A stretch of 64,000 nt of DNA from Plastoroseomonas arctica (GTDB taxonomy: Bacteria > Pseudomonadota > Alphaproteobacteria > Acetobacterales > Acetobacteraceae), in assembly GCF_018128965.1 (NCBI RefSeq), contig NZ_JAAEDH010000001.1:1-64000 (forward strand), written 5' to 3'. The notes beneath the pieces are model-generated. The model saw only the letters and a list, made by a program, of their open reading frames with translations, was not told where the DNA came from and did no database searches. This document shows, piece by piece, positions 34,945 through 43,837 of the stretch; position 1 is the stretch's first letter, and each line of letters opens with the position of its first letter. Position numbers and translations under genes: made by a program.

Positions 34945-35505
34945 ATGACCGAGGACGAGAAGACCGCACTGCTCGCGCAGATCCACATGATGCTGGATGA
35001 CCGCGCCGAGGGCGCCTACGGCCTGACCGACATCACCCAGAAGCAGCACGCCCTGCAATCCGCCTGGCTCGCCGAGCGCGACGGGCACCCGGCGTCGATG
35101 ATCGCCGCCGCGCTGATGCATGACATTGGCCACCTGGTGCACGACCTCGGCGAGAACCCCGCCGCGCAGGGCATCGACGACGAGCACGAGGATGTCGGGA
35201 ACGCGTGGCTCGCCCGCGCTTTCGGGCCGGAGGTGACCGAGCCGGTGCGCCTGCACGTCGCCGCCAAGCGCTACCTCTGCGCGACCGAGAGCGACTATTT
35301 CGGGAAGCTCTCGCCGGACAGCGTGCGCTCCCTCGCGCTGCAGGGGGGCCCGATGTCGACCGAGGAAGTCGCCGCCTTCCGCGCGCTGCCGCAGGCGGAG
35401 GCGGCCGTGCAGCTTCGTCGCTACGACGAGGAGGCGAAGGTGAAGAACCTGGTAACTCCGCCGGTCGGGCATTTCATGCCTTATGTGGAAGCCTGCCTGG
35501 CCTGA
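34945..35505 (+). CDS. HD-domain protein, PhnZ-like diiron oxygenase candidate
   Basis: 186 aa with a GAGGGAGCGAG site before ATG 34945. Ligand spacing matches what I recall for the phosphonate oxygenase PhnZ almost residue for residue: His35, His59-Asp60 (AALMHDIGH), His81, His104, Lys108 and Asp161, plus Tyr25 ten residues before His35. PhnZ-type enzymes use a mixed-valent diiron site to cleave the C-P bond of hydroxylated aminophosphonates. The lid Glu near residue 28 is Thr here, so the substrate may differ. No PhnY-type hydroxylase is adjacent. A plain HD phosphohydrolase remains possible. Confidence 0.7.
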   Translation: MTEDEKTALLAQIHMMLDDRAEGAYGLTDITQKQHALQSAWLAERDGHPASMIAAALMHDIGHLVHDLGENPAAQGIDDEHEDVGNAWLARAFGPEVTEPVRLHVAAKRYLCATESDYFGKLSPDSVRSLALQGGPMSTEEVAAFRALPQAEAAVQLRRYDEEAKVKNLVTPPVGHFMPYVEACLA

Positions 35506-35508
35506 CGC

Positions 35509-36486
35509 CTATTCCGGCATGATGCCGGCGCGGGTGATGAGATCGCGCCAGGCCGGCACCTCGCGCGCAACCCGCGCGGCGAGGGCGGCCGGCCCGTCGG
35601 GGCGAACGATGAAGCCCGCGTTGCGCATTCGCCCGCGCGTCTCCGCATCGCCCATCACCGCGGTCGCCACCTGGGCGAGCCGGTCGATCACGGGTTGCGG
35701 CGTACCGGCCGGCGCATAGCTGCTCAGGAAGGTCTCGCTGATGAAATCGGCATGCCCGAGCTCCACCATCGTGGGCACCTCGGGCAGGTCGAACCAGCGC
35801 TCCGGTCCGGTCAGCGCGATGGCGCGTACCCGCCCGGCCTGAATCTGCGCATGCGAGGAGGCGAGCGCCGTCGCGCCGATCTCGGTGGTGCCGACGAGCA
35901 CGGATTGCACCGTCAGCGCGGCGCTGCTGTGCGTGACCTGGACGAAGCGCAGGCCCTTGAGGATCGCGAGCCGCTCGCCGGCCAAATGCGGCGTGGAGCC
36001 GGTGCCGGGGTTGGCGAAATGCAGCCCACCCTCGGTGGCCCGCGCCCGCGCGACGAGATCGTCGAGGTTGCGGATCGGCGAGGCGATCGAGGCGAGGAAC
36101 ACGTCGGGCGAGGCGCCGAGCTCCGTGATCGGGGCGAAGTCGCGCACGGGGTCGTAGCCGGGGTTGCGGAACAGGGAGGGGTTCACGACGAAGCCGCTCG
36201 AGGCGATCAGCAGCGTGTGCCCGTCGGGTACCGCGCGCGCGGCCATCGCGACGCCGATATTGCCGCCCGCCCCGCCGCGATTCTCGATCACGACGGGCTG
36301 TCCCAGCGCGGGGGAGAGACCCTGTGCCAGGATCCGCGCGCAGATATCGGTCGGACCGCCGGGACCGAAGGGCACGATCAGGCGGATGGGTCGGTTGGGC
36401 CAGGATTGCGCGTGGGCGGGCAGGGCGAGGAGGGCTGGGGCGGCCAGCAGCGCCCGGCGTGCGATGGCGGCGTGACGTGGCGGCAT
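35509..36486 (-). CDS. Bug-family tripartite tricarboxylate transporter receptor (1)
   Basis: 325 aa periplasmic solute receptor. Signal peptide with twin Arg (ARRALLAAPALLALPAHAQ), then WPNRPIRLIVPFGPGGPTDICAR, the Bug hallmark, and PVVIENRGGAGGNIG near residue 64. These proteins bind carboxylates; many in this lineage have no adjacent TctAB membrane genes, as here. Convergent with the HD-domain gene (3-nt gap). The ligand cannot be predicted. Confidence 0.9.
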   Translation of the reverse strand: MPPRHAAIARRALLAAPALLALPAHAQSWPNRPIRLIVPFGPGGPTDICARILAQGLSPALGQPVVIENRGGAGGNIGVAMAARAVPDGHTLLIASSGFVVNPSLFRNPGYDPVRDFAPITELGASPDVFLASIASPIRNLDDLVARARATEGGLHFANPGTGSTPHLAGERLAILKGLRFVQVTHSSAALTVQSVLVGTTEIGATALASSHAQIQAGRVRAIALTGPERWFDLPEVPTMVELGHADFISETFLSSYAPAGTPQPVIDRLAQVATAVMGDAETRGRMRNAGFIVRPDGPAALAARVAREVPAWRDLITRAGIMPE

Positions 36487-36551
36487 GGCGCCTGGTTCCC
36501 CCGTGTTTTGCGCGAGCCTGCGGGCGCCGTACGGGCCGCGTCAAGCGTGCG

Positions 36552-36920
36552 TCAGAACCAGGCGCACACCGCCTGCGTCGTGACCAGGACGGAGCGCTGG
36601 GCAAAGCGCGCGCGGTAGGCGGTCTCGACAGGGGCAAAGCGCGCGCGCGCGTCGGGGCCCGCGAGGATCGTCAGCGTGCGGCTCGCCTCGCGGATGATGC
36701 GGCCTTCGGGGTCGCGCCATTGCCCGCGCGCCTCGCTGGCGGTGAGCCCGTCGGGGAAGGCGGGCGTCACGGTGCTGGCGAGGAAATCCTGCCAGTCGCG
36801 CTCGGCGACGCTGCCGCCGAGATAGGCGGTGAGCTGGGTCATCGGCGCCGTGCCGCCGTCGCAAGCGGGCACGCCGCCGGCGCAGCCGGCAAGCAGCAGC
36901 AGGGCTGGCACGCCCCTCAC
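36552..36920 (-). CDS. Small lipoprotein, DUF3574
   Basis: 122 aa. A short hydrophobic leader ends in the lipobox LLAGC. The body has the DUF3574 pattern: TAYLGGSVAERDWQDFLASTVTPAFPDGLT, then a central sheet and a C-terminal VCAWF. Predicted to be anchored in a cell-envelope membrane; function unknown. It overlaps the upstream GNAT gene by 4 nt (ATGA), so the two are co-transcribed. Confidence 0.8.
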   Translation of the reverse strand: MRGVPALLLLAGCAGGVPACDGGTAPMTQLTAYLGGSVAERDWQDFLASTVTPAFPDGLTASEARGQWRDPEGRIIREASRTLTILAGPDARARFAPVETAYRARFAQRSVLVTTQAVCAWF

Positions 36921-37393
36921 GGCAGATCCTTTCCGAAGAAGACCGTCCCCGGCACCTGGCTGTCATTGTAGCGCGGGATCGGCCGGAAGCCCGCCGCCCG
37001 GTACAGCGCCTGCGCCGCGGTCATGGAGGGGAGCGAATCCAGCCAGATCGCCCCATGCCCCAGTCCGACCGCCGCGCGCGTCGCCGCCTCCAGCAGCGCC
37101 CGGCCCAGACCCAGGCCGCGCGCCTCGGGCGCGACGTAGAGGCGCTTGATCTCGCCCCGCGCATCCCCGATGGACCGCAGCCCGACGCAGCCCAGCGGCG
37201 TCCCCTCCGCGGCGCGCGCCAGGATCAGCGCGCCGCCGGGTGGCGCGTATTGCCCCGGCAGGGTGGCGCGCTCCGCCGAGAAATCCTGCACGCCGATCCC
37301 CGCCGGCAGGCTCGCCGCATAAGCCTCGAACAACGCGGCGACGGCGGCGACGTCCGTCGGCGCCGATGCCTCCATGATGACGAAGCCCGTCAC
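36917..37393 (-). CDS. GNAT-family N-acetyltransferase
   Basis: 158 aa. Acetyl-CoA motif A is IKRLYVAPEARGLGLGRALLEAA around residue 83, followed by YRAAGFRPI near 132. The second Met (37375) is an equally good start. Substrate unknown. It lies between the small EmrE-like gene and the lipoprotein gene, all on the minus strand, so it may be a distal member of the glycan cassette transcript. Confidence 0.87.
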   Translation of the reverse strand: MTGFVIMEASAPTDVAAVAALFEAYAASLPAGIGVQDFSAERATLPGQYAPPGGALILARAAEGTPLGCVGLRSIGDARGEIKRLYVAPEARGLGLGRALLEAATRAAVGLGHGAIWLDSLPSMTAAQALYRAAGFRPIPRYNDSQVPGTVFFGKDLP

Positions 37394-37397
37394 CGCC

Positions 37398-37745
37398 TCA
37401 GGCGGTGGCCAGCAGCACCACGCCCACCGAGATCAGCGCGATGGCGGCGGCGTGTTGCAGCGAGATGGTCTCGTTGAAGACGAAATACCCGATCAGCGCG
37501 ACCACCACGTAGCTCGCTGCCGAGGAGGGCAGTGCGACGCTCATCGGGATGCGGCGCAGCGCCATGATGTAGAGCAGCGCCGAGCCGCCATACAGGCCGA
37601 GCCCCAGGATGGTGTGCACGCGGAACAGCTGCGCGATGAAGCCGCTGCCCTCCGCGACCGAGCCGGATGCGCCGTATTTCAGCAGCACCTGGCCGCCGAG
37701 CGAGGTGATGATCGCGGTGCCGAGTGCGAGCCAGTACAGCATCAT
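37398..37745 (-). CDS. Small DMT/EmrE-like membrane protein
   Basis: 115 aa with four predicted membrane helices (about 4-22, 42-62, 68-88, 95-113), including LLKYGASGS and ALRRIPMSVALPSSAASYVVVALIGYFVFNE. Position next to a GT2 glycosyltransferase with two C-terminal membrane segments recalls ArnE/ArnF-type flippase subunits for undecaprenyl-linked sugars. It overlaps the GT2 gene by 4 nt. Confidence 0.8.
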   Translation of the reverse strand: MMLYWLALGTAIITSLGGQVLLKYGASGSVAEGSGFIAQLFRVHTILGLGLYGGSALLYIMALRRIPMSVALPSSAASYVVVALIGYFVFNETISLQHAAAIALISVGVVLLATA

Positions 37746-38701
37746 CGCGCCGGCCTCACGATGGCGCGGACGACGCCGCGAACGACCCCCTGGGGCTTGC
37801 CATTCGCACTCATGAAGGCGCGCCCGACATATTCACCCATCACGCCGAGCACGAGGAACTGCACCCCCGCGATCAGCAGCGTCACCACCATGAGCGAGGC
37901 GTAACCGGACGGCGTCGACCCCATCATCGCCTCGATCACCACGATCAACGCGATGAACAGCCCCAGTGTTCCCATCGCGACGCCCGCGATGATGGCCAGG
38001 CGCAGCGGGAGGACGGAAAAATTGGTCGCGAGGTTCATCCACAGCCGCACCAGGCGCTTGACCGTGTAGTTCGACCGCCCCTCGACGCGCGCGAAATGCT
38101 TCACCTCGATGCTGTCGAGCCGCTGCGTCACCTGCATGAGCAGCCCGTCCACATAGGGGTAGGGACCGGCGTACTTCACCACCTCGCGTACGGCCAGCGC
38201 GCTCATGCAGCGGAACGAGGAGAGATACAGGCCGGGCGGCTTGTCCATCAGCTGGTCGGCGACCCAGTTGGCGAAGCGGGAGCCGAGATTGCGCCAGCCC
38301 TCGTGCTCCTTCACCGCGTAGCGGGTGTAGACGACGTCGTAATCGCCGTTGCGCGCGTGGTCGTAGATGCGCACGACCTCCTCGGGCGGGTTCTGCAAAT
38401 CGTCGTCCATGGTGATGACATAGGCACCGCTGGCGTGGCGCAGCCCGGTCATGACCGCGTTGTGCTCGCCGAAATTCCGCGCATGCTCGATGTAGGTGAG
38501 CGGCACGGTGGCCCGCGCCGCGATGTCGCGGCAGACCTCTGCGGAATTGTCCGGGCTGCCGTCATTGACCAGGATGATCTCGAGCCCGCCCTCGGGCCTC
38601 AGCGCGGAGAGTGCGTCGACCAGCAGGCCGACGGTCGCGGCGCCGTTATACACGGGCACGACGATACTGAGCCCGATCGGCGCGGGCGGGATAGGATCCA
38701 T
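37742..38701 (-). CDS. GT2 family glycosyltransferase (dolichol-P/undecaprenyl-P sugar transferase type)
   Basis: 319 aa. Catalytic GT-A motifs are LSIVVPVYNGAATV (residue 11), IILVNDGSPDNS (near 41) and the DDDLQNPPEEV (metal-binding DxD, near 95), followed by two C-terminal membrane helices (about 230-290). This is the DPM1/GtrB/ArnC layout that transfers a sugar to a polyprenyl phosphate. ATG 38701 has a GAGGAAG site; an in-frame GTG at 38722 would overlap the preceding stop. Operon with the methyltransferase and the EmrE-like gene. Confidence 0.88.
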   Translation of the reverse strand: MDPIPPAPIGLSIVVPVYNGAATVGLLVDALSALRPEGGLEIILVNDGSPDNSAEVCRDIAARATVPLTYIEHARNFGEHNAVMTGLRHASGAYVITMDDDLQNPPEEVVRIYDHARNGDYDVVYTRYAVKEHEGWRNLGSRFANWVADQLMDKPPGLYLSSFRCMSALAVREVVKYAGPYPYVDGLLMQVTQRLDSIEVKHFARVEGRSNYTVKRLVRLWMNLATNFSVLPLRLAIIAGVAMGTLGLFIALIVVIEAMMGSTPSGYASLMVVTLLIAGVQFLVLGVMGEYVGRAFMSANGKPQGVVRGVVRAIVRPAR

Positions 38702-38718
38702 CGGCAGGTCTTCCTCGT

Positions 38719-39453
38719 TCACGGCCGCGTCGCCACCACCAGCACGGAGCCGCCGGCGGGATAGCGGAGCCGCCGCCGCGCCAGCCAGTGTTCCACGACC
38801 GTCACGCCATGCAGGCTCGCATCCAACCATGGCGGGAAGGCGGCGACGTCACTGGCGCCGCCGGGCTCGCGGGCCATCACCTTGCGCTGCAACACCATCA
38901 ACGGCAGCAGCAGCGCATTCCAGTAGCCGGCGTCGATCGCCGTGAAGCCGGCCGAACCCAGCAGCGCGCGGATACTGCGCGTGGTAAAGCGCCGCGCATT
39001 GTGGACCCGCGCGTCATGCGCGCTCTTCAGCCATTCGAAGGCCGGCAGGTTCAGGATGAGCGTGCCACCGGGCGCGAGCACGCGGTGCAACTCCGCCAGT
39101 GCCGCCGGCGGCTCGAGCGAGCGATGGCCCAGCACGTCCAGGCTGATGGCGGCGCCGAAACTGGCATCGGGGTAGGGCTGGCAGGTGATGTCGCCGACGG
39201 CAATAGGCAGTCCGGTCTTGGCCCGCGCACGGGTGGCGGCCTCGGCCACGTAGTCGAAGGCGACGATCGGCCGGGTTATCCCCGCGGCGAGCAGTGCGGC
39301 GACCATGCCCCCGGTGCCACAGCCGGCATCGAGCAGGGGACCCGGCGCGCCAGGCCGGTCTTCCAGCGCCGTGACGATCCGGGCACGCAGCGCGCGGTAC
39401 CACCACATGCGGTCCTCGACCGCATCCATCAGCGCGTATTCGGCAGCGTCCAT
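38719..39453 (-). CDS. Class I SAM-dependent methyltransferase
   Basis: 244 aa. SAM motif I is LLDAGCGTGGMVAALL near residue 41, motif II region GAAISLDVLGHRSLE near 98, and HRVLAPGGTLILNLPAFEWL near 123. Such enzymes often accompany GT2 genes in surface-glycan loci, where they methylate sugars or lipid carriers. The start at 39453 gives the family-typical MDAAEYALMDAVEDRMWWY N-terminus. Divergent from the membrane glycosyltransferase-like gene over 154 nt. Confidence 0.88.
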   Translation of the reverse strand: MDAAEYALMDAVEDRMWWYRALRARIVTALEDRPGAPGPLLDAGCGTGGMVAALLAAGITRPIVAFDYVAEAATRARAKTGLPIAVGDITCQPYPDASFGAAISLDVLGHRSLEPPAALAELHRVLAPGGTLILNLPAFEWLKSAHDARVHNARRFTTRSIRALLGSAGFTAIDAGYWNALLLPLMVLQRKVMAREPGGASDVAAFPPWLDASLHGVTVVEHWLARRRLRYPAGGSVLVVATRP

Positions 39454-39607
39454 GCGCGGCTTCTGGCATCGGGTGGGGGCGACGTCCAGCGTCCCGGGAC
39501 CGGCGGGTCTGGGATGCACGGCGCATTTTGTTGCAGGGGGCGCCTCGCCTTGGCCGCAATGGCGTTGCATGTTGCGCAAGCCGCAATGATGGGCGGCGCC
39601 AGGGAAC

Positions 39608-41209
39608 ATGACGCCACCACCCGCCAAAGCCGCAGACCCCTCTCTGGATGCCGAGCCGATTGCCCTGCCGGCCCCGCGCGTCTCCGGGTTGTCGGCGCGC
39701 ATCGGCCTGTTGCGCGCCCTGGCCCTGGTGCCAGCGCTGGCCTTCCTCGTCGTGGTCCTCGCGCCACCGATGAACCATGACGTCGCGGCCGTGCTCAACT
39801 TCGCCGAGCGTTGGCTGGGCGGCGAGCGACTCTATCGTGACCTGATCGACGTCAACCCGCCGCTGATCTTCATGATCACGCTGATCCCGGCCGCACTCGG
39901 TTCCTGGACGCCGCTCGACGGGCCGGAGGCGCTGCTGGTCTGCGTGCTCGCCCTCTGCGTGGGTCTCTGGCGCATGTCGCACCTGCTGCGCCGCGGTCGC
40001 GCCGAGGGGCCGATCGAGGCGGCGGTGCTCGGCGCCATGATCCCGCTCACCCTGGTCATGGCGGGGTATGATTTCGGCCAGCGCGAGCACCTGATGGCGA
40101 TCTGCGCCATCCCCTACGCGATCCTCGCCGCGCGGCGGATCGAGGGCCTCTACACCGGCCGCGCCCTGGCGATCGGCGTCACGCTGCTCGCTGCCCTCGC
40201 CTTCGCGCTGAAACCGCACTTCCTTGTCGTGCCGGCTCTGATCGAGGGCTTCGTGCTTCTCAAGCGCGGGCCGCGCCGGGCGCTGGCGGATGCGCTGCCC
40301 TGGCTGATGGCGGCGATATGGCTGGTCTATCTCGCCTCCATCCCGCTGCTGTTCCCCGAATATTTCGGCTACGTCGTGCCGCTGGTGTGGCAGTTCTACA
40401 TCGACCTCGGCACCTTCGACGCCCTGGGCGTGCTGATGTCGCCGGTCCTCGGGCCGGCGGTGCTGGTGATGTTGTGCGCCATCGGCATCGCGTTCCGCCC
40501 GCGTGGTGCCAACCTGCCCAACCTGCTGCTGCTCGCCGCCATCGGCGCCTTCATCTCGGCCTGGGTGCAGCACAAGGGCTGGAGCTACCACGCTATCCCG
40601 GTGATCATGCTGAGCTGCCTCGCCATCGCGGCCGCGACCGGGCATTGGCTGGATTCCGTGGTGACGCCGGTGCGCCAGCCCGGCGCAGGGCGCGCCGTCG
40701 CCGTGGTCATGGCCGCGGGCATCGGCCTGTTCGCGGCGCGCGGCGAGGCGCCGTGGCGCGAGATCTGGTTCACCCAGCACATCGCCTCGCGCCTGACCAA
40801 CCTGCTGCGCGCGGAAGCCTATGGGGAGCGGGTGCTGGTGCTCAGCCCCGACCTGTATCCGGTCTACCCGGCGCTGAACTACGCCCACGCGCAGATGACG
40901 CTGCGCACGATGAACCTGTGGCTGCTGCAGGGTGCGAATAGCGCCTGCCCAGCCTCGGGCGAGCGCTATCGGCAGACCTGGGAGATGAGCCGGGCGGAGT
41001 TCTTCGTCTACCGCACCGTCGCCGAGGATTTCGCCGCAGCCCCGCCCGCCGCGGTGCTGGTGGCCGACAATCCCGGCATTCCCTGGTGCGGCAGCGAGTT
41101 CAACTTCATCGAGTATTTCTCCCGCCATCCGCTGTTCGCCGAGACCTGGGAGCATTACCGCGAGGGTGGTCGGATCGACAATTACAGGCTCTACGTCCGG
41201 GAGAATTGA
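39608..41209 (+). CDS. Polytopic membrane protein, glycosyltransferase-39-like
   Basis: 533 aa with about 10-11 membrane helices and a soluble C-terminal part (about 400-533). An acidic motif after helix 1 (APPMNHDVAAVLNFAERWLGG) and the RDLIDVNPPLIF segment occupy the place of the catalytic Asp loop in ArnT/PMT-type enzymes that use polyprenyl-linked sugars. I cannot name the acceptor. Facing the GT2/methyltransferase/EmrE-like genes, it would complete a lipid-linked sugar modification cassette. Confidence 0.68.
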   Translation: MTPPPAKAADPSLDAEPIALPAPRVSGLSARIGLLRALALVPALAFLVVVLAPPMNHDVAAVLNFAERWLGGERLYRDLIDVNPPLIFMITLIPAALGSWTPLDGPEALLVCVLALCVGLWRMSHLLRRGRAEGPIEAAVLGAMIPLTLVMAGYDFGQREHLMAICAIPYAILAARRIEGLYTGRALAIGVTLLAALAFALKPHFLVVPALIEGFVLLKRGPRRALADALPWLMAAIWLVYLASIPLLFPEYFGYVVPLVWQFYIDLGTFDALGVLMSPVLGPAVLVMLCAIGIAFRPRGANLPNLLLLAAIGAFISAWVQHKGWSYHAIPVIMLSCLAIAAATGHWLDSVVTPVRQPGAGRAVAVVMAAGIGLFAARGEAPWREIWFTQHIASRLTNLLRAEAYGERVLVLSPDLYPVYPALNYAHAQMTLRTMNLWLLQGANSACPASGERYRQTWEMSRAEFFVYRTVAEDFAAAPPAAVLVADNPGIPWCGSEFNFIEYFSRHPLFAETWEHYREGGRIDNYRLYVREN

Positions 41210-42034
41210 GTGGCCTACGAAGACTATCTCGGAAAAACCCAGACGCGCGAGGACCGGCTCGACACCCGCCTCGTCGAGGGGCTGTCGGCGACGCTCGGCC
41301 TCGTCCGGCCGGAAGGCGACATCCCGCCGCTGTGGCACTGGATGCTGTTCCAGGACTGGCGGGCGCCGGACGAGCTCGGCGAGGATGGTCACCCCAGGCG
41401 CGGCGGCTTCCTGCCCCCGGTGCACGACCTGCCGCGCCGCATGTGGGCGGGCGGGCGGCTCGACTTCACCGACAACGCGCTGCGCGCGAGCGACGGCGTC
41501 AGCCGCACCAGCACCATCGCCAAGATCAGCGAGAAGACCGGCGGGTCCGGCCGGCTGGTCTTTGTCACGGTGCGCCACGAGATCGCCAATGACCGCGGCC
41601 CGGTGCTAAGCGAGGAGCACGACATCGTCTATCGCGGCGCGGAGGGCGCGGCGGTGAAGCCGGCCGCCCCCGCACCGGACTGGCCCGATGCGGCACGCGC
41701 CACGCTCACGCCCGACGCGGTGATGCTGTTCCGCTTCTCCGCGCTGACCGGCAACGGCCACCGCATCCATTACGACCACCCCTACGTCACGGGGGTCGAG
41801 GGCTATCCGGGCCTGATCGTGCATGGACCGCTGCAGGCCACACTGCTCGCCGGCCATGCGCTGGCGCAGGCGCCGGGCAAGCGGCTTGCGCGGTTCGGCT
41901 TCCGCGGCCTGCGCCCCTGTTTCGATGGCCGCCCGCTGACGCTGCTCGCGCGCCACGAGGGCACCCGCATCCTGCTTGAGACGCGCGACGCGGAGGGGTG
42001 CACCTGCATGGCCGCCGAGGCTGATCTTGCCTGA
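41210..42034 (+). CDS. FAS1-like/MaoC hotdog dehydratase (mesaconyl-C4-CoA hydratase type)
   Basis: 274 aa double-hotdog protein. The C-terminal half has the hydratase signature LTGNGHRIHYDHPYVTGVEG followed by GLIVHGPLQATLL; the N-terminal FAS1-like half has HWMLFQDW and DLPRRMWAGGRLDF. This is the HTD2/mesaconyl-C4-CoA hydratase family, which hydrates 2,3-unsaturated acyl-CoAs. GTG start directly after the preceding stop (TGAGTG), and 8-nt overlap with the next gene. Confidence 0.8.
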   Translation: MAYEDYLGKTQTREDRLDTRLVEGLSATLGLVRPEGDIPPLWHWMLFQDWRAPDELGEDGHPRRGGFLPPVHDLPRRMWAGGRLDFTDNALRASDGVSRTSTIAKISEKTGGSGRLVFVTVRHEIANDRGPVLSEEHDIVYRGAEGAAVKPAAPAPDWPDAARATLTPDAVMLFRFSALTGNGHRIHYDHPYVTGVEGYPGLIVHGPLQATLLAGHALAQAPGKRLARFGFRGLRPCFDGRPLTLLARHEGTRILLETRDAEGCTCMAAEADLA

Positions 42035-42932
42035 CATCCGCGCGCTCTCGGTGCCGACCGGCGCCGAGGCGACGCGGGGCATCGGGCTGGTTGTCGCGGG
42101 CTACTTGGTCATCACGCTCGCCGATGCCGCGGTGAAATGGGTGCTGCCGGAGATCGGCGCGGCGGCGGCGATGATCTGCCGCGGCGTGATCGGTGGCGCG
42201 GTGTTGCTGGCCATCACCCGGGGGCGGGGCATCTTCCCGCGCGACCGCTGGCTGCTCACCCGCCGGAGCCTCGCGCATTGCTGCGTCTCGGCGAGCTGGT
42301 ACTGGGCCTGGGCGAACGGCATGCCGCTCGGCGACAGCTACGCGGTCGCCTGCCTGACGCCGCTGCTGATGACGCTGCTCGCCATCCCGATGCTGGGCGA
42401 GACGGTCGGCTGGCGGCGGATGACCTCCACGGCGGTCGGCTTCTGCGGCGTGCTGGTGATGCTCAACCCCGGCGGCGACCTGTGGCGCTTCGAGACGGCG
42501 GTGCTGCTCGTCGCCACCTGCATCATGGCGGTGACCCGCATCTGGACCCGCGTGCTCAGCCGCACCGACACGCCGGCCGCGATCGCCTTCTGGCTGATGG
42601 CCGCGCACATCCCGATGGGCCTGGCACTGCTGCCGGTCTTCCCGCCGCCGCAGGCTGGGCTGCCGGGGGCGGGCATCATTGCCGCGCTGCTGATCTTCGG
42701 CGCAGCGAACGCGGTCGCGCATTTGCTGTTCAGCCGCGCCTTCGCCCTCGCCCCGGTCTCGGTGCTGGCACCCTACGACTACACGCCCTTCCTGTACGGC
42801 ATCGGCATCGGCTTCGCCGTGTGGTCCGAGGTGCCGGCCTGGAGCACGCTTGCCGGTGCGACGCTGGTCATCGCGGCCGGGATCTACAACCTCCACCGCG
42901 AGCGTGTGCGCCGTGCGGCGGAGCGCGCCTGA
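42027..42932 (+). CDS. EamA-family DMT permease (copy 1)
   Basis: 301 aa with ten predicted helices in two EamA repeats. Typical segments are the ADAAVKWVLPEIGAAAAMICRG start and GAANAVAHLLFSRAFALAPVSVLAPYDY in the second repeat. The start is probably the TTG at 42027 overlapping the hydratase stop; a GTG further in is possible. Exporter of unknown metabolites. Same length as, and paralogous to, the next gene. Confidence 0.85.
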   Translation: MPDIRALSVPTGAEATRGIGLVVAGYLVITLADAAVKWVLPEIGAAAAMICRGVIGGAVLLAITRGRGIFPRDRWLLTRRSLAHCCVSASWYWAWANGMPLGDSYAVACLTPLLMTLLAIPMLGETVGWRRMTSTAVGFCGVLVMLNPGGDLWRFETAVLLVATCIMAVTRIWTRVLSRTDTPAAIAFWLMAAHIPMGLALLPVFPPPQAGLPGAGIIAALLIFGAANAVAHLLFSRAFALAPVSVLAPYDYTPFLYGIGIGFAVWSEVPAWSTLAGATLVIAAGIYNLHRERVRRAAERA

Positions 42933-43837
42933 TGGCCGAGGCACCGCGGCCCATGCGCCACGACATCCGCCGCGGTGCCCTGTTGATGCTGGGTGCGACG
43001 GCGCTGTTCACCGTCATGGGCGCCTTCGCCAAGGAGGCGAGCGTTCACCTGCCCTTTGTCGAGCTGATGTTCTTCCGCTCCGCGCTCGCGTTGCCGGTGG
43101 TGGTGGCCCTGGTATTCCGCGGCAATGCCTGGCGCGCTCTGCGCACGAAGCGCTTTCCCGGCCATGTGCTGCGCGCCTGTTCCGGCACCGCGGCGATGGC
43201 CTGCGGCTTCTACGCGCTGAGCGTGCTGCCGCTCGCCGAGCAGGTGGCGCTCACCTATACCTCGCCGCTGTTCGTGACGATGCTGGCGATCCCGTTCCTG
43301 GGCGAGAAGGTCGGCATCCATCGCTGGTCGGCGGTGCTGGTGGGCTTCGGGGGCATCGTCATCATGGCGCTGGGGCAGGGGGCATTCGCGGCCGGCGCGG
43401 CGGCGGGGCTCCTGTTCGGCACCATCGCGGCGGTGAGCAACGGGGCCTTCTCGGCGGTCACGACGCTGCTGGTGCGCGGCCTGTCCGCGACCGAGACCTC
43501 GACCACCATCGTGCTGTGGCAATCGGTGCTGATGACCACGATCATCGGGATGGCGCTGCCCTTCGTCTGGGTCACGCCCACCTGGTCCGAATGGCTGCTG
43601 CTGCTCGCGATGGGTCTGTTCGGCGGCATCGCGCAGGTGATGATGACGGAAGCCAATGCGAGCGCCCAGGTCTCCGCACTCGGCCCCTATTCCTACGGCG
43701 CGATCCTGTGGTCGATGCTGCTCGGCTGGACGGTGTGGGGGGACGTGCCGGGGGTCTCGACATTGGCGGGTGCGGCGCTGATCGTGGCGGCCGGCCTCTA
43801 TATCCTGCATCGCGAATGGCAGCGGAGAATACGATGA
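42932..43837 (+). CDS. EamA-family DMT permease (copy 2)
   Basis: 301 aa, ten helices, two EamA repeats (FRSALALPVVVALVFRG; QVALTYTSPLFVTMLAIPFLGEKVG; second repeat ANASAQVSALGPYSYGAILWSMLLGW). It begins inside the stop of copy 1 (TGATG). Both copies end in a similar YxLHRE tail, indicating tandem duplication and divergence. Substrate unknown; may export overflow products linked to the adjacent acyl-CoA enzyme. Confidence 0.87.
   Translation: MAEAPRPMRHDIRRGALLMLGATALFTVMGAFAKEASVHLPFVELMFFRSALALPVVVALVFRGNAWRALRTKRFPGHVLRACSGTAAMACGFYALSVLPLAEQVALTYTSPLFVTMLAIPFLGEKVGIHRWSAVLVGFGGIVIMALGQGAFAAGAAAGLLFGTIAAVSNGAFSAVTTLLVRGLSATETSTTIVLWQSVLMTTIIGMALPFVWVTPTWSEWLLLLAMGLFGGIAQVMMTEANASAQVSALGPYSYGAILWSMLLGWTVWGDVPGVSTLAGAALIVAAGLYILHREWQRRIR

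Noticed and set aside
39014-41578. Long open frame on the minus strand opposite the polytopic membrane protein
   Set aside because: Composition (Gln/Arg/His-rich, low complexity) is that of an antisense shadow; the + strand frame has clear membrane helices.
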